From Betaproteobacteria bacterium (GTDB lineage: Bacteria; Pseudomonadota; Gammaproteobacteria; Burkholderiales; Rhodocyclaceae): a DNA stretch of 64,000 nt. Of this stretch, positions 1 to 7,828 are shown piece after piece. Below the pieces are notes generated by a model. That model did not search any database. It was not told where the DNA came from and saw only the letters and a program-made list of their open reading frames with translations. The stretch covers positions 118,501 through 182,500 of the forward strand of contig JADIYD010000012.1 in NCBI GenBank assembly GCA_016705475.1, read 5' to 3'. The number at the start of each line of letters is the position of its first letter. Within the stretch, counting starts at the first letter, position 1. Both the position numbers and the translations under genes were made by a program.

Positions 1-470
1 ATCCAGCCGCAAATACTGACGCCGTAGCGTTCATTCAGCCACTTGCGGGCAATCGCCCCCGCCGCCACGCGCACCGCGGTTTCCCGGGCCGACGAACGGC
101 CACCACCGCGCGGGTCGCGGAAGCCGTATTTCTGCGTGTAAGTGTAATCAGCGTGACCGGGGCGGAAGGTTTCGGCGATGTTGCCGTAATCCTTGCTGCG
201 CTGATCCTGATTGCGGATGAGCAGGCCAATCGGCGTACCGGTCGTCTTGCCCTCGAACACACCGGAGAGAATCTCGACGGTATCGGGCTCACGGCGCTGC
301 GTCACATGACGCGAGGTCCCCGGCTTGCGACGGTCCAGTTCAGCCTGGATATCGGCCTCGCACAGTGCCAGTCCGGGCGGACAACCATCAACGACGCAGC
401 CGATTGCCGGGCCATGCGATTCGCCAAAAGAGGTAACGGTAAACAGGGTGCCAAAAGTATTGCCGGACAT
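1..470 (-). CDS. aroC: Chorismate synthase, N-terminal part (cut by window edge)
   Basis: Chorismate synthase makes chorismate from EPSP, the last step of the shikimate pathway, using reduced FMN. Reading the minus strand from the ATG at 470 gives MSGNTFGTLFTVTSFGESHG, followed by GCPPGL, RRKPGTSRH and RDPRGGGRSSARET, which are the conserved FMN/EPSP-binding blocks of the family. About 156 of roughly 360 residues are present; the frame is open to base 1, so the rest lies outside the window. The start is fixed by the family N-terminus, although no strong ribosome binding site is visible. The identification is secure from these motifs. Confidence 0.95.
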   Translation of the reverse strand, partial: MSGNTFGTLFTVTSFGESHGPAIGCVVDGCPPGLALCEADIQAELDRRKPGTSRHVTQRREPDTVEILSGVFEGKTTGTPIGLLIRNQDQRSKDYGNIAETFRPGHADYTYTQKYGFRDPRGGGRSSARETAVRVAAGAIARKWLNERYGVSICGW

Positions 471-506
471 GGAATCTGCGTTCTAATATGGAACTAGGAG
501 TTTACC

Positions 507-665
507 ATGCCAAGCAAAAAGCCCTTGCCCGCACCGTCGACCGCAGCAAAGCCATCAACCCAGCCACCGGCACGCAAAGGGACTGCCGCGGTGCCGCCGA
601 ACCCGCGCCAGCAACCCGATAACCGCTGGCAAAGAACCAAACGCTATGGCTGGGACAGTCGCTGA
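507..665 (+). CDS. Small proline-rich basic protein, 52 aa
   Basis: A short reading frame, divergent from aroC, starts at an ATG placed 6 bases after an AGGAG ribosome binding site (496-500). It ends just before a strong terminator at 678-702. The protein is rich in Pro, Lys and Arg and ends in RWQRTKRYGWDSR. No function is recognised. The good ribosome binding site plus terminator make a real small gene likely, but it could also be a chance frame in high-GC DNA. Confidence 0.5.
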   Translation: MPSKKPLPAPSTAAKPSTQPPARKGTAAVPPNPRQQPDNRWQRTKRYGWDSR

Positions 666-677
666 CGGTGAACGAAG

Positions 678-702
678 AAAAGGCAGCCGAAGCTGCCTTT
701 TT
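678..702. terminator. Bidirectional rho-independent terminator
   Basis: A 9-bp perfect stem (AAAGGCAGC at 679-687, GCTGCCTTT at 692-700) with a CGAA loop has T-rich sequence on both sides. It can end the small gene on the plus strand and the CBS gene on the minus strand. Confidence 0.85.
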
Positions 703-722
703 CGCTTTTTGCTGCCAGAAAC

Positions 723-1169
723 TCAGGCCTGCTGATCGTTCGGCCAATCCTTGATGTAACTCTTCAGCATCTTGTTTTCGAAACTCTGCTCTTCGAGCAC
801 AGCCTTGGCCACATCAAGAAACGAAATCACACCCAGCAGGGTTTCACCCTCGACAACCGGCAGGTAACGCGAGTGCTTTTCAATCATTAGCCGGCGCAGT
901 TCGTTGGCCTCCATATCAGGGAAGGCAGTCACCGGGTTGGCCACCATCACATCGCCCACCATGAGGTTTTCTGTAGTCGTTGCCTTGCCCTTGAGCGCCA
1001 GGAGGACTTCGCGAAACGTCAGCATGCCGACCATCTTGCCGCCATCCATGACGACCAGCGAGCCGACATCCAGATCGGCCATGGTATCGATGGCAAAAGC
1101 CAGAGATTGTTGTGGCGCAACCGTAAACAACGTCCCGCCCTTGACCCGAATTATTTCCCGCACCTGCAT
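723..1169 (-). CDS. CBS-domain pair protein
   Basis: A 148-residue protein made almost entirely of two CBS motifs (roughly residues 10-65 and 75-130). Diagnostic stretches are GSLVVMDGGKMVGMLTFRE and SRYLPVVEGETLLGVISFLD. CBS pairs usually bind adenosine nucleotides and regulate a partner protein; stand-alone forms are common and their partners are often unknown. The ATG at 1169 is preceded by GGGAGAG about 5 bases upstream. The gene stands alone and ends at the shared terminator at 678-702. Confidence 0.85.
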   Translation of the reverse strand: MQVREIIRVKGGTLFTVAPQQSLAFAIDTMADLDVGSLVVMDGGKMVGMLTFREVLLALKGKATTTENLMVGDVMVANPVTAFPDMEANELRRLMIEKHSRYLPVVEGETLLGVISFLDVAKAVLEEQSFENKMLKSYIKDWPNDQQA

Positions 1170-1437
1170 TGCGCTCTCCCAAAATCGATTTTGATTGATC
1201 GGGTGATCTTAGAGCATCCACCGATTTTCGGAAAGGACAACGGCACTTCTCGTTTCGCATACTGTCCAAGCAAATATCAAGATTCCAATTCCGAAAAAAC
1301 TTTACACGTATTTGATAAATTTAACGTGGTTAGCACTTGCAAAATGTCATATCCATCTATACACTTAGTCCTATCACCTAAGGCATATATCGCTAGGATG
1401 CTTGGGTAACCCTATTACACTAGCGTATGGAGATCGA

Positions 1438-1746
1438 ATGATGACCAATGTTAAAACCATCGAGAAAATCGACGCTCGTGAAATTCGTCGCAAGCTCGGC
1501 CTCAACCAGCAACAATTCTGGTCCACCCTCGGCGTGACGCAAAGTGGCGGTTCCCGCTATGAAAGCGGCCGCAACATGCCCAAGCCGGTGCGCGAATTGC
1601 TCCGCCTGGTGCACGTCGAACAGGTCGATATCAAGAACATCAAGCGTGACGACATTGAAGTCGTCGAATACTTGAAGGCTCAGGAACCGGAACTGTTCAA
1701 GTCCCTGAAGAAGTCGGCTCGCGCCCACGCCAAAAAAGCGGCTTGA
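1438..1746 (+). CDS. Helix-turn-helix (XRE-like) DNA-binding protein
   Basis: A protein of 101-102 residues. The N-terminal half contains an HTH: AREIRRKLGLNQQQFWSTLG then VTQSGGSRYESGRNMPKPV, the recognition-helix layout of the XRE/Cro family. The C-terminal tail is Lys- and Ala-rich. Adjacent ATG codons at 1438 and 1441 lie after GGAG at 1429-1432; either may be used. The upstream 170 bases (about 1267-1437) are clearly more AT-rich than the neighbourhood and probably hold its promoter. The regulatory target is unknown. Confidence 0.75.
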   Translation: MMTNVKTIEKIDAREIRRKLGLNQQQFWSTLGVTQSGGSRYESGRNMPKPVRELLRLVHVEQVDIKNIKRDDIEVVEYLKAQEPELFKSLKKSARAHAKKAA

Positions 1747-1779
1747 TTTTTGCCCCAAAAGGGGCGTCGACCGTAACAA

Positions 1780-1825
1780 CGGGCATCACGGGGAAACAAT
1801 GACCCGGATGCCCGTTTCTTTTTCT
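1780..1825 (+). terminator. Possible terminator after the HTH gene
   Basis: CGGGCATC (1780-1787) pairs with GATGCCCG (1807-1814), followed by a T-rich tract TTTCTTTTTC. The loop is long (19 bases) and the hairpin overlaps the 3' end of the convergent radical SAM gene, so confidence is moderate. Confidence 0.5.
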
Positions 1826-2622
1826 ACAAGCCTGGCAAAATCCTGCAAATCGCCCACTGGCAGGGCGCTGAGGCGAGCCGCCCCAGGCTGCATGGATGGT
1901 CTGGCCAGACCGTAGAGGTGTATGCCGGCCAGCTTGTCGGCAAGTGGATGAAGCAACTTGCAATAGGCCATTCGCGACGCAAGCGGTGGCGGGATGCCAT
2001 CCAGCGCGAACCAGCAGGTTTGCACCCACGTCGGCGCGAGCCCGGCGCATATTTCGAGATTTTTTGATGTTTTTGCCATTTGCCATGGCACGCCATTTAT
2101 TTCAGCCACCTCATCAGCGGTCGCGCGGTCCATCTTGAACCAGACTTCGCCCCCCAGTTCTGCCAGTTTGCGAATACCGGACTGGACCTCCGCACGATGC
2201 ATCAAGCTACCGTTGGTTATCAGGCGCACCACCAATTTGCCCTTTTGATCGAAGCGTTCAAGCACCTTCCCGACAACACCGACAGCCTCGGCAAACTCGG
2301 ACGCACTGGTCGGCTCACCGTTTCCAGAGAACGCCACATCCATCAAGCGGCGCGCCTCAGGGGGCACATGGCGCAGCATGAAGTCGCCGTTGAGCGCGCC
2401 ATCGAGAAAGCCAGCCAGTTCATGCTCCAGGCAATCCAGATCAATCGGCGGCGGCCCGCCGCGCGTCAGGTTGTCGACCTGACAATAAACGCAGGCCCAG
2501 TTGCAGGCGTTGTTGGGGTTGAGGTTGATGCCGATCGACACCCCGCCGGCCCGGCGCGAAATGACGGGATAAACATAGCGCAGACCGGCACTGTCGCGGC
2601 GGTGATCATCTGTGGTGAGCAT
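1786..2622 (-). CDS. Radical SAM protein
   Basis: A 278-residue protein with the radical SAM cluster motif CNWACVYC (CxxxCxxC) near residue 40, a GNGEPT-type motif near residue 100 and LITNGS near residue 135. These bind the 4Fe-4S cluster and S-adenosylmethionine. It resembles the family of uncharacterised radical SAM proteins often called wyosine-like or MoaA-related. The substrate cannot be told from the sequence. It is divergent from the queD-type gene starting at 2667, with only about 44 bases between starts, so the two may share a control region; whether it is linked to pterin or queuosine chemistry is unproven. Confidence 0.8.
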   Translation of the reverse strand: MLTTDDHRRDSAGLRYVYPVISRRAGGVSIGINLNPNNACNWACVYCQVDNLTRGGPPPIDLDCLEHELAGFLDGALNGDFMLRHVPPEARRLMDVAFSGNGEPTSASEFAEAVGVVGKVLERFDQKGKLVVRLITNGSLMHRAEVQSGIRKLAELGGEVWFKMDRATADEVAEINGVPWQMAKTSKNLEICAGLAPTWVQTCWFALDGIPPPLASRMAYCKLLHPLADKLAGIHLYGLARPSMQPGAARLSALPVGDLQDFARLVEKETGIRVIVSP

Positions 2623-2666
2623 GGCGCATTGTATAATCCGCGACCGCCTTGTCGAGCAAAACGCCC

Positions 2667-3119
2667 ATGTTGATTACCCGCCGTCTCGAATTCGATGCCG
2701 GGCACCGCATCCCCGACCACAAAAGCCAGTGCCGCCACCTGCACGGGCACCGCTACGCCTTGGAAATCACCTTGTCAGGCAGCGTCATCGACAAGGCAGG
2801 CGATGCCGCCAACGGCATGGTCATGGACTTCTCGCAGGTCAAGGATCTCGCCAACATCCATCTGGTCAATGAATGGGACCACGCTTTCCTCGCCTACGCT
2901 GGCGACAAGGCGGTTGTCGACTTTCTCGCTTCGATGCCCGGCCACAAGACGGTCATCCTCGACCGCGTACCAACCGCCGAAAACCTTGCCCGCATTGCCT
3001 TTGAGCGCCTCGACGCGGTTTACCGCGACACCTACGGCAACCATTTGCGCCTCGAACAGGTCCGGCTTTACGAAACGCCCAATTGCTGGGCCGACGCACT
3101 ACGCACCAGGCTTGATTGA
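2667..3119 (+). CDS. queD: 6-carboxytetrahydropterin synthase / 6-pyruvoyl-tetrahydropterin synthase family
   Basis: The 150-residue product carries the zinc-binding histidines and catalytic Cys of the family: FDAGHRI near the N-terminus, QCRHLHGHRY near residue 25, and NEWDHAFL near residue 70, with a C-terminal ETPNCWAD. QueD turns dihydroneopterin triphosphate into 6-carboxytetrahydropterin in queuosine and deazapurine synthesis. An upstream in-frame TTG (2649) exists, but the ATG at 2667 gives the usual family N-terminus. QueD and pyruvoyl-tetrahydropterin synthases cannot be separated with certainty here, and no other que gene lies nearby. Confidence 0.85.
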   Translation: MLITRRLEFDAGHRIPDHKSQCRHLHGHRYALEITLSGSVIDKAGDAANGMVMDFSQVKDLANIHLVNEWDHAFLAYAGDKAVVDFLASMPGHKTVILDRVPTAENLARIAFERLDAVYRDTYGNHLRLEQVRLYETPNCWADALRTRLD

Positions 3120-3190
3120 GCGAAAAAAATTCTCCCCCTATACTGCCGGAACACGACTAGCACATTGATTGCAAGCGCACGGAGGGTGAG

Positions 3191-3241
3191 ATGAATAACA
3201 AGAAATCCAGCCTGACCCAGCAAGCACGCAACGCGGCATGA
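3191..3241 (+). CDS. 16-aa leader peptide coupled to the patatin gene
   Basis: A tiny frame (MNNKKSSLTQQARNAA) starts 10 bases after the first G of GGAGG (3181-3185). Its TGA overlaps the ATG of the patatin gene as ATGA (3238-3241). The patatin ATG has no good ribosome binding site of its own, so translation of this peptide may load ribosomes onto the next gene. The peptide itself has no recognised function. Confidence 0.4.
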   Translation: MNNKKSSLTQQARNAA

Positions 3242-4386
3242 GTCAGCCCCCGGCGAATTCACCAAAGACCGCGCTCGTCCTGACCGGCGGTGGCGCTCGG
3301 GCTGCCTATCAGGTCGGCGTTCTACTCGCTGTATCAAAGCTCTCGAGCAATCGTCGGAGGAATCCCTTCCCCATCCTGTGCGGCACATCCGCCGGCGCCA
3401 TCAACGCAGCAGGCATCGCCTGCGTGGCTGACAATTTCGGCAAGGGCGTTTCCGTGTTGGCCAGCTTCTGGCGCAATATGCACGCCAGCGATATCTATCG
3501 AGCCGATCCGCTCGGTCTCGGCCTCTCAGGGGCCCACTGGATGACCATGCTGACACTGGGCTGGCTGATTCGAAGCCGCCCAAAGTCGCTGCTCGACAAC
3601 TCGCCGCTACGCGAATTGCTCACTCGTCACCTTGATTTCCACGGCATTGAACGCTCGATCGCCAATGGCGCGCTGCACGCCCTGAGCATCTCGGCCTCCG
3701 GTTACGAATCCGGCGACAACATCAATTTCTTTCAGGGCCACGCTGATGCGCAACCCTGGCATCGCGTCCAGCGTATCGGCATCCGTTCCGAAATCGGCGT
3801 GGACCATCTGCTCGCATCCAGCGCGATCCCGTTCATCTTTCCAGCCACCAAAATCCATCGCGAGTTTTTTGGTGATGGCTCGATGCGTCAGCTGGCGCCG
3901 ATCTCCCCGGCCATTCACCTGGGCGCCGAGCGGGTGCTGATCGTCGGTGCCGGGCGCAAAAATGAACATCATGAACGGCGCCGGGTCGACGGCCACCCTT
4001 CGCTGGCGCAAATTGCCGGACATGCCCTGTCCAGCATATTCCTCGACAGCCTGGCAGTCGATATCGAGCGCATGCAGCGGATCAACCGGACACTTGCCGC
4101 CATCCCGCCCGACGTCAGGGAAAACAACGACATTCCGTTACGACCAATCAAGGCCCTCATCATTTCGCCCTCCGAGCGACTGGAGCGCATCGCAGCCGAA
4201 CATGCCGGCGCCCTGCCCTGGGCCATGCGCATGCTGCTCGGCGGCATCGGCGGCATGAACCGCCGCAACGGCACACTGACCAGCTACCTGCTGTTCGAAA
4301 AACCCTACACGCGCGCCCTGATCGACCTGGGCTACGCGGACACGATGGCCCGTTCCGATGAAGTCGGTGAGTTCCTGGACCTCTGA
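3238..4386 (+). CDS. Patatin-like phospholipase
   Basis: A 382-residue serine hydrolase of the patatin family. The oxyanion loop is TGGGARAAYQVGVL near residue 20, the nucleophile elbow is GTSAGAIN near residue 50 (GxSxG), and the catalytic Asp lies in DGSMRQLAPISPAI near residue 220. Such proteins cleave acyl chains from membrane phospholipids or related lipids in a Ser-Asp dyad mechanism. There is no obvious signal peptide or beta-barrel domain, so a cytoplasmic or membrane-peripheral protein is expected. Its start overlaps a short leader frame. The natural lipid substrate is not predictable. Confidence 0.88.
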   Translation: MSQPPANSPKTALVLTGGGARAAYQVGVLLAVSKLSSNRRRNPFPILCGTSAGAINAAGIACVADNFGKGVSVLASFWRNMHASDIYRADPLGLGLSGAHWMTMLTLGWLIRSRPKSLLDNSPLRELLTRHLDFHGIERSIANGALHALSISASGYESGDNINFFQGHADAQPWHRVQRIGIRSEIGVDHLLASSAIPFIFPATKIHREFFGDGSMRQLAPISPAIHLGAERVLIVGAGRKNEHHERRRVDGHPSLAQIAGHALSSIFLDSLAVDIERMQRINRTLAAIPPDVRENNDIPLRPIKALIISPSERLERIAAEHAGALPWAMRMLLGGIGGMNRRNGTLTSYLLFEKPYTRALIDLGYADTMARSDEVGEFLDL

Positions 4387-4532
4387 ATCCGAGCCATTGC
4401 GCGACAATCCTTTTGCGCTCTTCTGCGGTCAACCGGAAAAAAAGCCCAATATTGAAATCATCGTGGTGTCGAAGGAATACAGCGAGCCGCATGGATGGGA
4501 CATTGCCCCCAATACACAACAGCGCACAAAGC

Positions 4533-4554
4533 AAAACGGCCCCGAAAGGGGCCG
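4533..4554 (-). terminator. Terminator after tRNA-Ser
   Basis: CGGCCCC (4537-4543), loop GAAA, GGGGCCG (4548-4554). Read on the minus strand the stem is followed by TTTTGC, matching a rho-independent terminator for the tRNA gene. Confidence 0.75.
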
Positions 4555-4564
4555 ATGCAATTCC

Positions 4565-4652
4565 TGGCGGGTCCGGTGAGATTCGAACTCACGATGCTTT
4601 TCAGCACGCCGGTTTTCAAGACCGGTGCATTCAACCACTCTGCCACAGACCC
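4565..4652 (-). tRNA. tRNA-Ser (anticodon TGA)
   Basis: Read on the minus strand, acceptor GGGTCTG pairs with CGGACCC, followed by G and an encoded CCA. The anticodon loop is CTTGAAA flanked by CCGGT/ACCGG, giving anticodon TGA. A long variable arm (around GCGTGCTGAAAAGCATC) is typical of class II tRNA-Ser, and the T-arm has GTTCGAATC. It has 88 bases including CCA. Confidence 0.95.
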
Positions 4653-4751
4653 GGAAGGCGCGCATGATAGCACAGTCACCACGGAGACAATCTGTCCGAA
4701 ACACTCAGGAATTATTGAAACTTCCGCCCCGCTCCGCTAGTCTTAGCGTTT

Positions 4752-4759
4752 GTTGAAAC
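4752..4759. repeat. Left copy of the IS66 8-bp target duplication
   Basis: GTTGAAAC abuts the left terminal repeat of the IS and is repeated exactly at 7801-7808 next to the right terminal repeat. Eight-base duplications are the rule for the IS66 family. Confidence 0.9.
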
Positions 4760-4789
4760 GTTAGCGTCGTTCCAAGGCCGTCTTGACCG

Positions 4790-5382
4790 TTAGATTTTGA
4801 GGTCTTGGAGGGCGAGGCTCAGGGCGATGTCGTCGAAATGAGTGGGGTTGAATGAATCGCCATACCACTCGCGCATTTCTTGATGCTCTGGATGGTTGGG
4901 ATCTGCCATGGCGGCGACGAAGCCCTCGTAGCCTGGCGCGCCGCCGACGTCTTCGGGGGCGCCGCATTGGCCCCGCCGAGAAACAGGGCGCAGCGAGATA
5001 GCTCAGGATCGCCGAGCAATTTCTTCTCGACCTTGATCCGGTGTTCCCAGTGGTCGCCAAAGTCGTAGATGTACTTGAATGAGGTCAGGCCTCTCAAGGC
5101 CGACTTCAACTGAATCCGCTTCTCTGACCGAACCGGCTCCCAGTCAAACTCGGGGTCAGGAATGCCAAAGCGTTCGCCATCGATGTCGAATTCATGCAGG
5201 TGATAATCGCCCCAGTTGAAGGCCCTTTGAAGCACATGGTGCAGATTGCCTAGGGTGATCGATTCCGGCACGACGATGCGGCGCCAGATCTTTGGTTTGA
5301 TCCAGGCCAGTTCGATCCGCAGTTGCAGCAGATCGGGAATCTTCTTGGGTTTCGGCTGTTTCAGGGGGACGACAGGACTCAT
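4790..5382 (-). pseudogene. Plasmid pRiA4b ORF-3-like protein, frameshifted
   Basis: The ATG at 5382 begins a protein of the pRiA4b ORF-3 family: LQLRIELAWIKPKIWRRIVV, LHHVLQRAFNWGDYHLHEF and YIYDFGDHWEHRI are conserved blocks. After LFLGGANA (near 4985) the reading frame is lost. A neighbouring frame continues with the expected family ending (PEDVGGAPGYEGFVAAM, then HFDDIAL) down to a TAA at 4790. One base appears lost or gained near 4965-4985. The gene starts two bases after the tnpC stop and lies inside the IS terminal repeats, as passenger genes of this family do. Its function is unknown. Confidence 0.8.
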
Positions 5383-5383
5383 C

Positions 5384-6920
5384 TCAGGCGGCTTTCTGTA
5401 ATGGGGCTGCCTGAGCGGGATAGAGATTCCAGGGCAGCAGTTCATCGATCCGGTTAATCGGGTGTTCGGCAATCCTTGCGAGGACCGTATTCAGATAGGC
5501 CTCGGGGTCAATGCCGTTGAGTTTCGCGCTGCCGATCAGGCAATACATGCTGGCTGCTCGCTCACCGCCGGCATCGGACCCGCCGAACAGATAGTTTCGG
5601 CGACCCAGAGCCACCGTCCTCAAGGCCCGCTCGGCCGCGTTGTTATCGACCTCGACCCGGCCATCCGTGGTGTAGTACATCAACGCAGACCATTGATTCA
5701 AGGCATAGCCAATCGCATCTGCGATCCCGGACTTCCGGGAGACCCGCTGGTTCTGTGTCTCCAGCCAGTCACGTAGTTCATGCAGCCGCGGGCGAGCCTC
5801 GGCTTGCCGGGCTGCTCTTCGTTCCACCGGCAATTGCCCGCGTATCTGGGCTTCGATGCCGTACAGCGTGGCAATTCGGGCAATGGCCTCGGCGGCGATC
5901 GGCGAACCATTCGCCCGATAGACATCGACGAATTTACGTCGGACGTGCGCCCAACAAGCCGCTTCCTGAATGTTCCCTGTTTCATAAAGAGCATTGAACC
6001 CGGCATAGGCATCGGCTTGCGGTACCCCGGAAGGATTTTAGGTGGTCGCGCGGATGATGCCCCTTCCGATCCTCGGGTAGGCAAACCAGACGGCGGGTGG
6101 ATCATCGCTGCCGGCAGGGCGATCATCCGAACATAGGTCCAGAGCCTTGCCGTCTTGGTTCGACCTTTACCGGGCGAAAGGACCGGTAGCGGGGTGTCAT
6201 CCGCATGAACCTTGGGGCCGCCCAACACATAGCGCCGGATCGTTTCGACCAGCGGCGAGAGCAATTCATGGCAATGCCCTACCCATTCAGTGAGCAGTGC
6301 GCGATCCAGGTCCAGACCGCTACGCGCATAAATGGCACTTTGCCGGTATAGCGGCAAATGATCACAGAACTTCCCGACCAGCATGTGTGCCAACAAGGCA
6401 GGACCGGCGATACCCCGCGGAATCGGCCGTGGCGGTGCATCCGCCTGCGCAATGTGGTCGCAGTGCGCGCAGGCCAGTTTCGGTCGGACATGGCGAACGA
6501 CCTTGAAGCTGGCGGGCACATACTCGAGCATTTCCGAGACATCATCACCCAAGGGCTTGAACGGCCCACCGCAGTCCGGGCAGTCGGTCGCTGGCGGCAT
6601 ATGCGTCACCGTTTCACGCGGCAAGGTTTCCGGGAAGGGCTTGCGCTTCCTTGAGCGTTTCTCGATTTCCGCATCGTTGGCGGCAGGACTCGGCTTCACC
6701 GATTCGGCCAACTTGATGGCGAGCGGATCATAGGCCAGGGCTAGATCAAGTTGCCCCAGTTGGGCCTGTGGTTCCGCCTTCTGGCCGAAGTGCATGCGGC
6801 GATATTTGGCGACCAGAAGTTTGAGGTGCTCGTTCTCTTCGGTCAGTGCTTCACCTGCTGGCGCAGGGCATCCACTTCGCTGGAAGCGCGGCTGGCTGAA
6901 GGGATCACTGGCTTGGGCAT
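5384..6920 (-). pseudogene. tnpC: IS66 transposase TnpC, frameshifted
   Basis: TnpC is the DDE transposase of IS66. From the ATG at 6920 the frame breaks almost at once (after DALRQQVK, near 6850) and resumes in a neighbouring frame with LTEENEHLKLLVAKYRRMHF. It continues through the zinc-finger-like CPDCGGPF, the CDHLPLYRQ block and VHADDTPLPVL (the first catalytic Asp region), then is lost again near 6130. The C-terminal domain VEVDNNAAERALR, containing the catalytic Glu, is intact at 5384-5833. At least two or three indels are needed to restore one protein, so it is inactive. Confidence 0.88.
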
Positions 6921-6973
6921 GCCAGAAGTTTACGGGAAAGTGGACGCGGTGGAACAGCCCCCAACGCAGGTAT

Positions 6974-7318
6974 TTACCCAGCCCGCTCGGGTTGCCAGGT
7001 GCGTGATGGCCGGCGCCAATCGATACCTTCCAACAGCATCGAGTCGGGCGCCGGAGAGATGCACGCTGCCCTCTGTGGCGTTCGGCCAAATGAAGCGGCC
7101 GCGCTCCAGTCGCTTGGCAAACAGACACAGTCCATCGCCGTCCCACCAGAGTAACTTGATCAGGTCGCCACGTCGGCCACGAAAGACAAAGACGTGGCCC
7201 CCAAGGGATCGGCCGACAGGTGCGCCTGCACAATGGATGCCAGGCCATCGAAGCCACGGCGCATATCGGTGATGCCTGCGACCAGCCAGATGCGGGTGCC
7301 AACCGGCAATCCGATCAT
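6974..7318 (-). pseudogene. tnpB: IS66 accessory protein TnpB, frameshifted
   Basis: From the ATG at 7318 the protein begins MIGLPVGTRIWLVAGITDMR and FDGLASIVQAHL, the usual start of IS66 Orf2. A missing G in a run of Gs near 7200 shifts the frame; GHVFVFRGRRGDLIKLLWWD continues in the next frame. A second shift near 7040 precedes the family ending (LLEGIDWRRPSRTW) with TAA at 6974. The ATG overlaps the tnpA stop as ATGA. TnpB is needed for IS66 transposition; this copy is dead. Confidence 0.85.
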
Positions 7319-7716
7319 TCGCGCGCAGCCAGGCAGTCGAGCACCAGATGCAAGGCCGAGGCCGTCACATCGCCACAGACACGAATCCTCGAATCGCCAC
7401 GAAGGATCTCGATGTATCCCGGTTCCTTGCTTGCCACCTTTGCCGACTTTGCCTTGCTGGGCGGCGCCGATGTCACGACCGGAAGAAACTGGGGTGCTTC
7501 AGGTGCTTGGCAGCCGATGCTTTGCATACCGAACTTGCCCGCTCGGTATTGCCGCCGCCACTTTGAACACCATGTTGGCGTTGAGCCCATAGCGTAGCGC
7601 CAATTTCGCGACGGATATCTCCAGTTCGCTGGCTTCGACGGCCAGTCGGCGCTTGAATTCAGTCGGGTAATTGGGCCGACCGGCCCGACCCTCGCAACAA
7701 CTTCACCTGTGTCCAA
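7315..7716 (-). pseudogene. tnpA: IS66 accessory protein TnpA, frameshifted
   Basis: Starts at a TTG (7716) with MDTGEVVARVGPVG. The HTH region NYPTEFKRRLAVEASELEIS and VAKLALRYGLNANMVFK is in a neighbouring frame, and the original frame resumes at KWRRQYRAGKFG. It ends LHLVLDCLAARE at 7315. Two compensating indels scramble about 30 residues in the DNA-binding part. The frame therefore stays open overall, but the product would lack the helix-turn-helix. Confidence 0.82.
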
Positions 7717-7800
7717 AATGGTCCCCGCTACTTTATTTGGCGGGCACCACTTTCTATCAATATGACGCTATTCGCCAGACGGCCTCGGAACGACGCTTAC

Positions 7801-7808
7801 GTTGAAAC
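7801..7808. repeat. Right copy of the IS66 8-bp target duplication
   Basis: GTTGAAAC repeats the sequence at 4752-4759. It marks the exact right edge of the IS. Confidence 0.9.
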
Positions 7809-7828
7809 CAGAAAAGGGATTTTCCCGC

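Larger units (their letters stand above)
4760..7800 (-). mobile_element. IS66-family insertion sequence, decayed
   Basis: A 3,041-bp element. The left end GTTAGCGTCGTTCCAAGGCC (4760-4779) matches the reverse complement of the right end (7781-7800) at 18 of 20 positions and carries the GTAAGCGTC-type terminus of IS66. Perfect GTTGAAAC duplications flank it. It holds tnpA, tnpB and tnpC plus a passenger gene of the pRiA4b ORF-3 type, all on the minus strand and all disrupted by small frameshifts. The element looks immobile unless helped in trans. It sits only 28 bases before the ATG of the Bax-inhibitor-1 gene. Confidence 0.92.

Noticed and set aside
1752..1765. GCCCC-AAAA-GGGGC hairpin after the HTH gene
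   Set aside because: No T-run follows on either coding strand; the hairpin at 1780-1825 is a better candidate.
4495..4740. Plus-strand frame across the tRNA-Ser
   Set aside because: The region is a tRNA and its terminator; no coding evidence.
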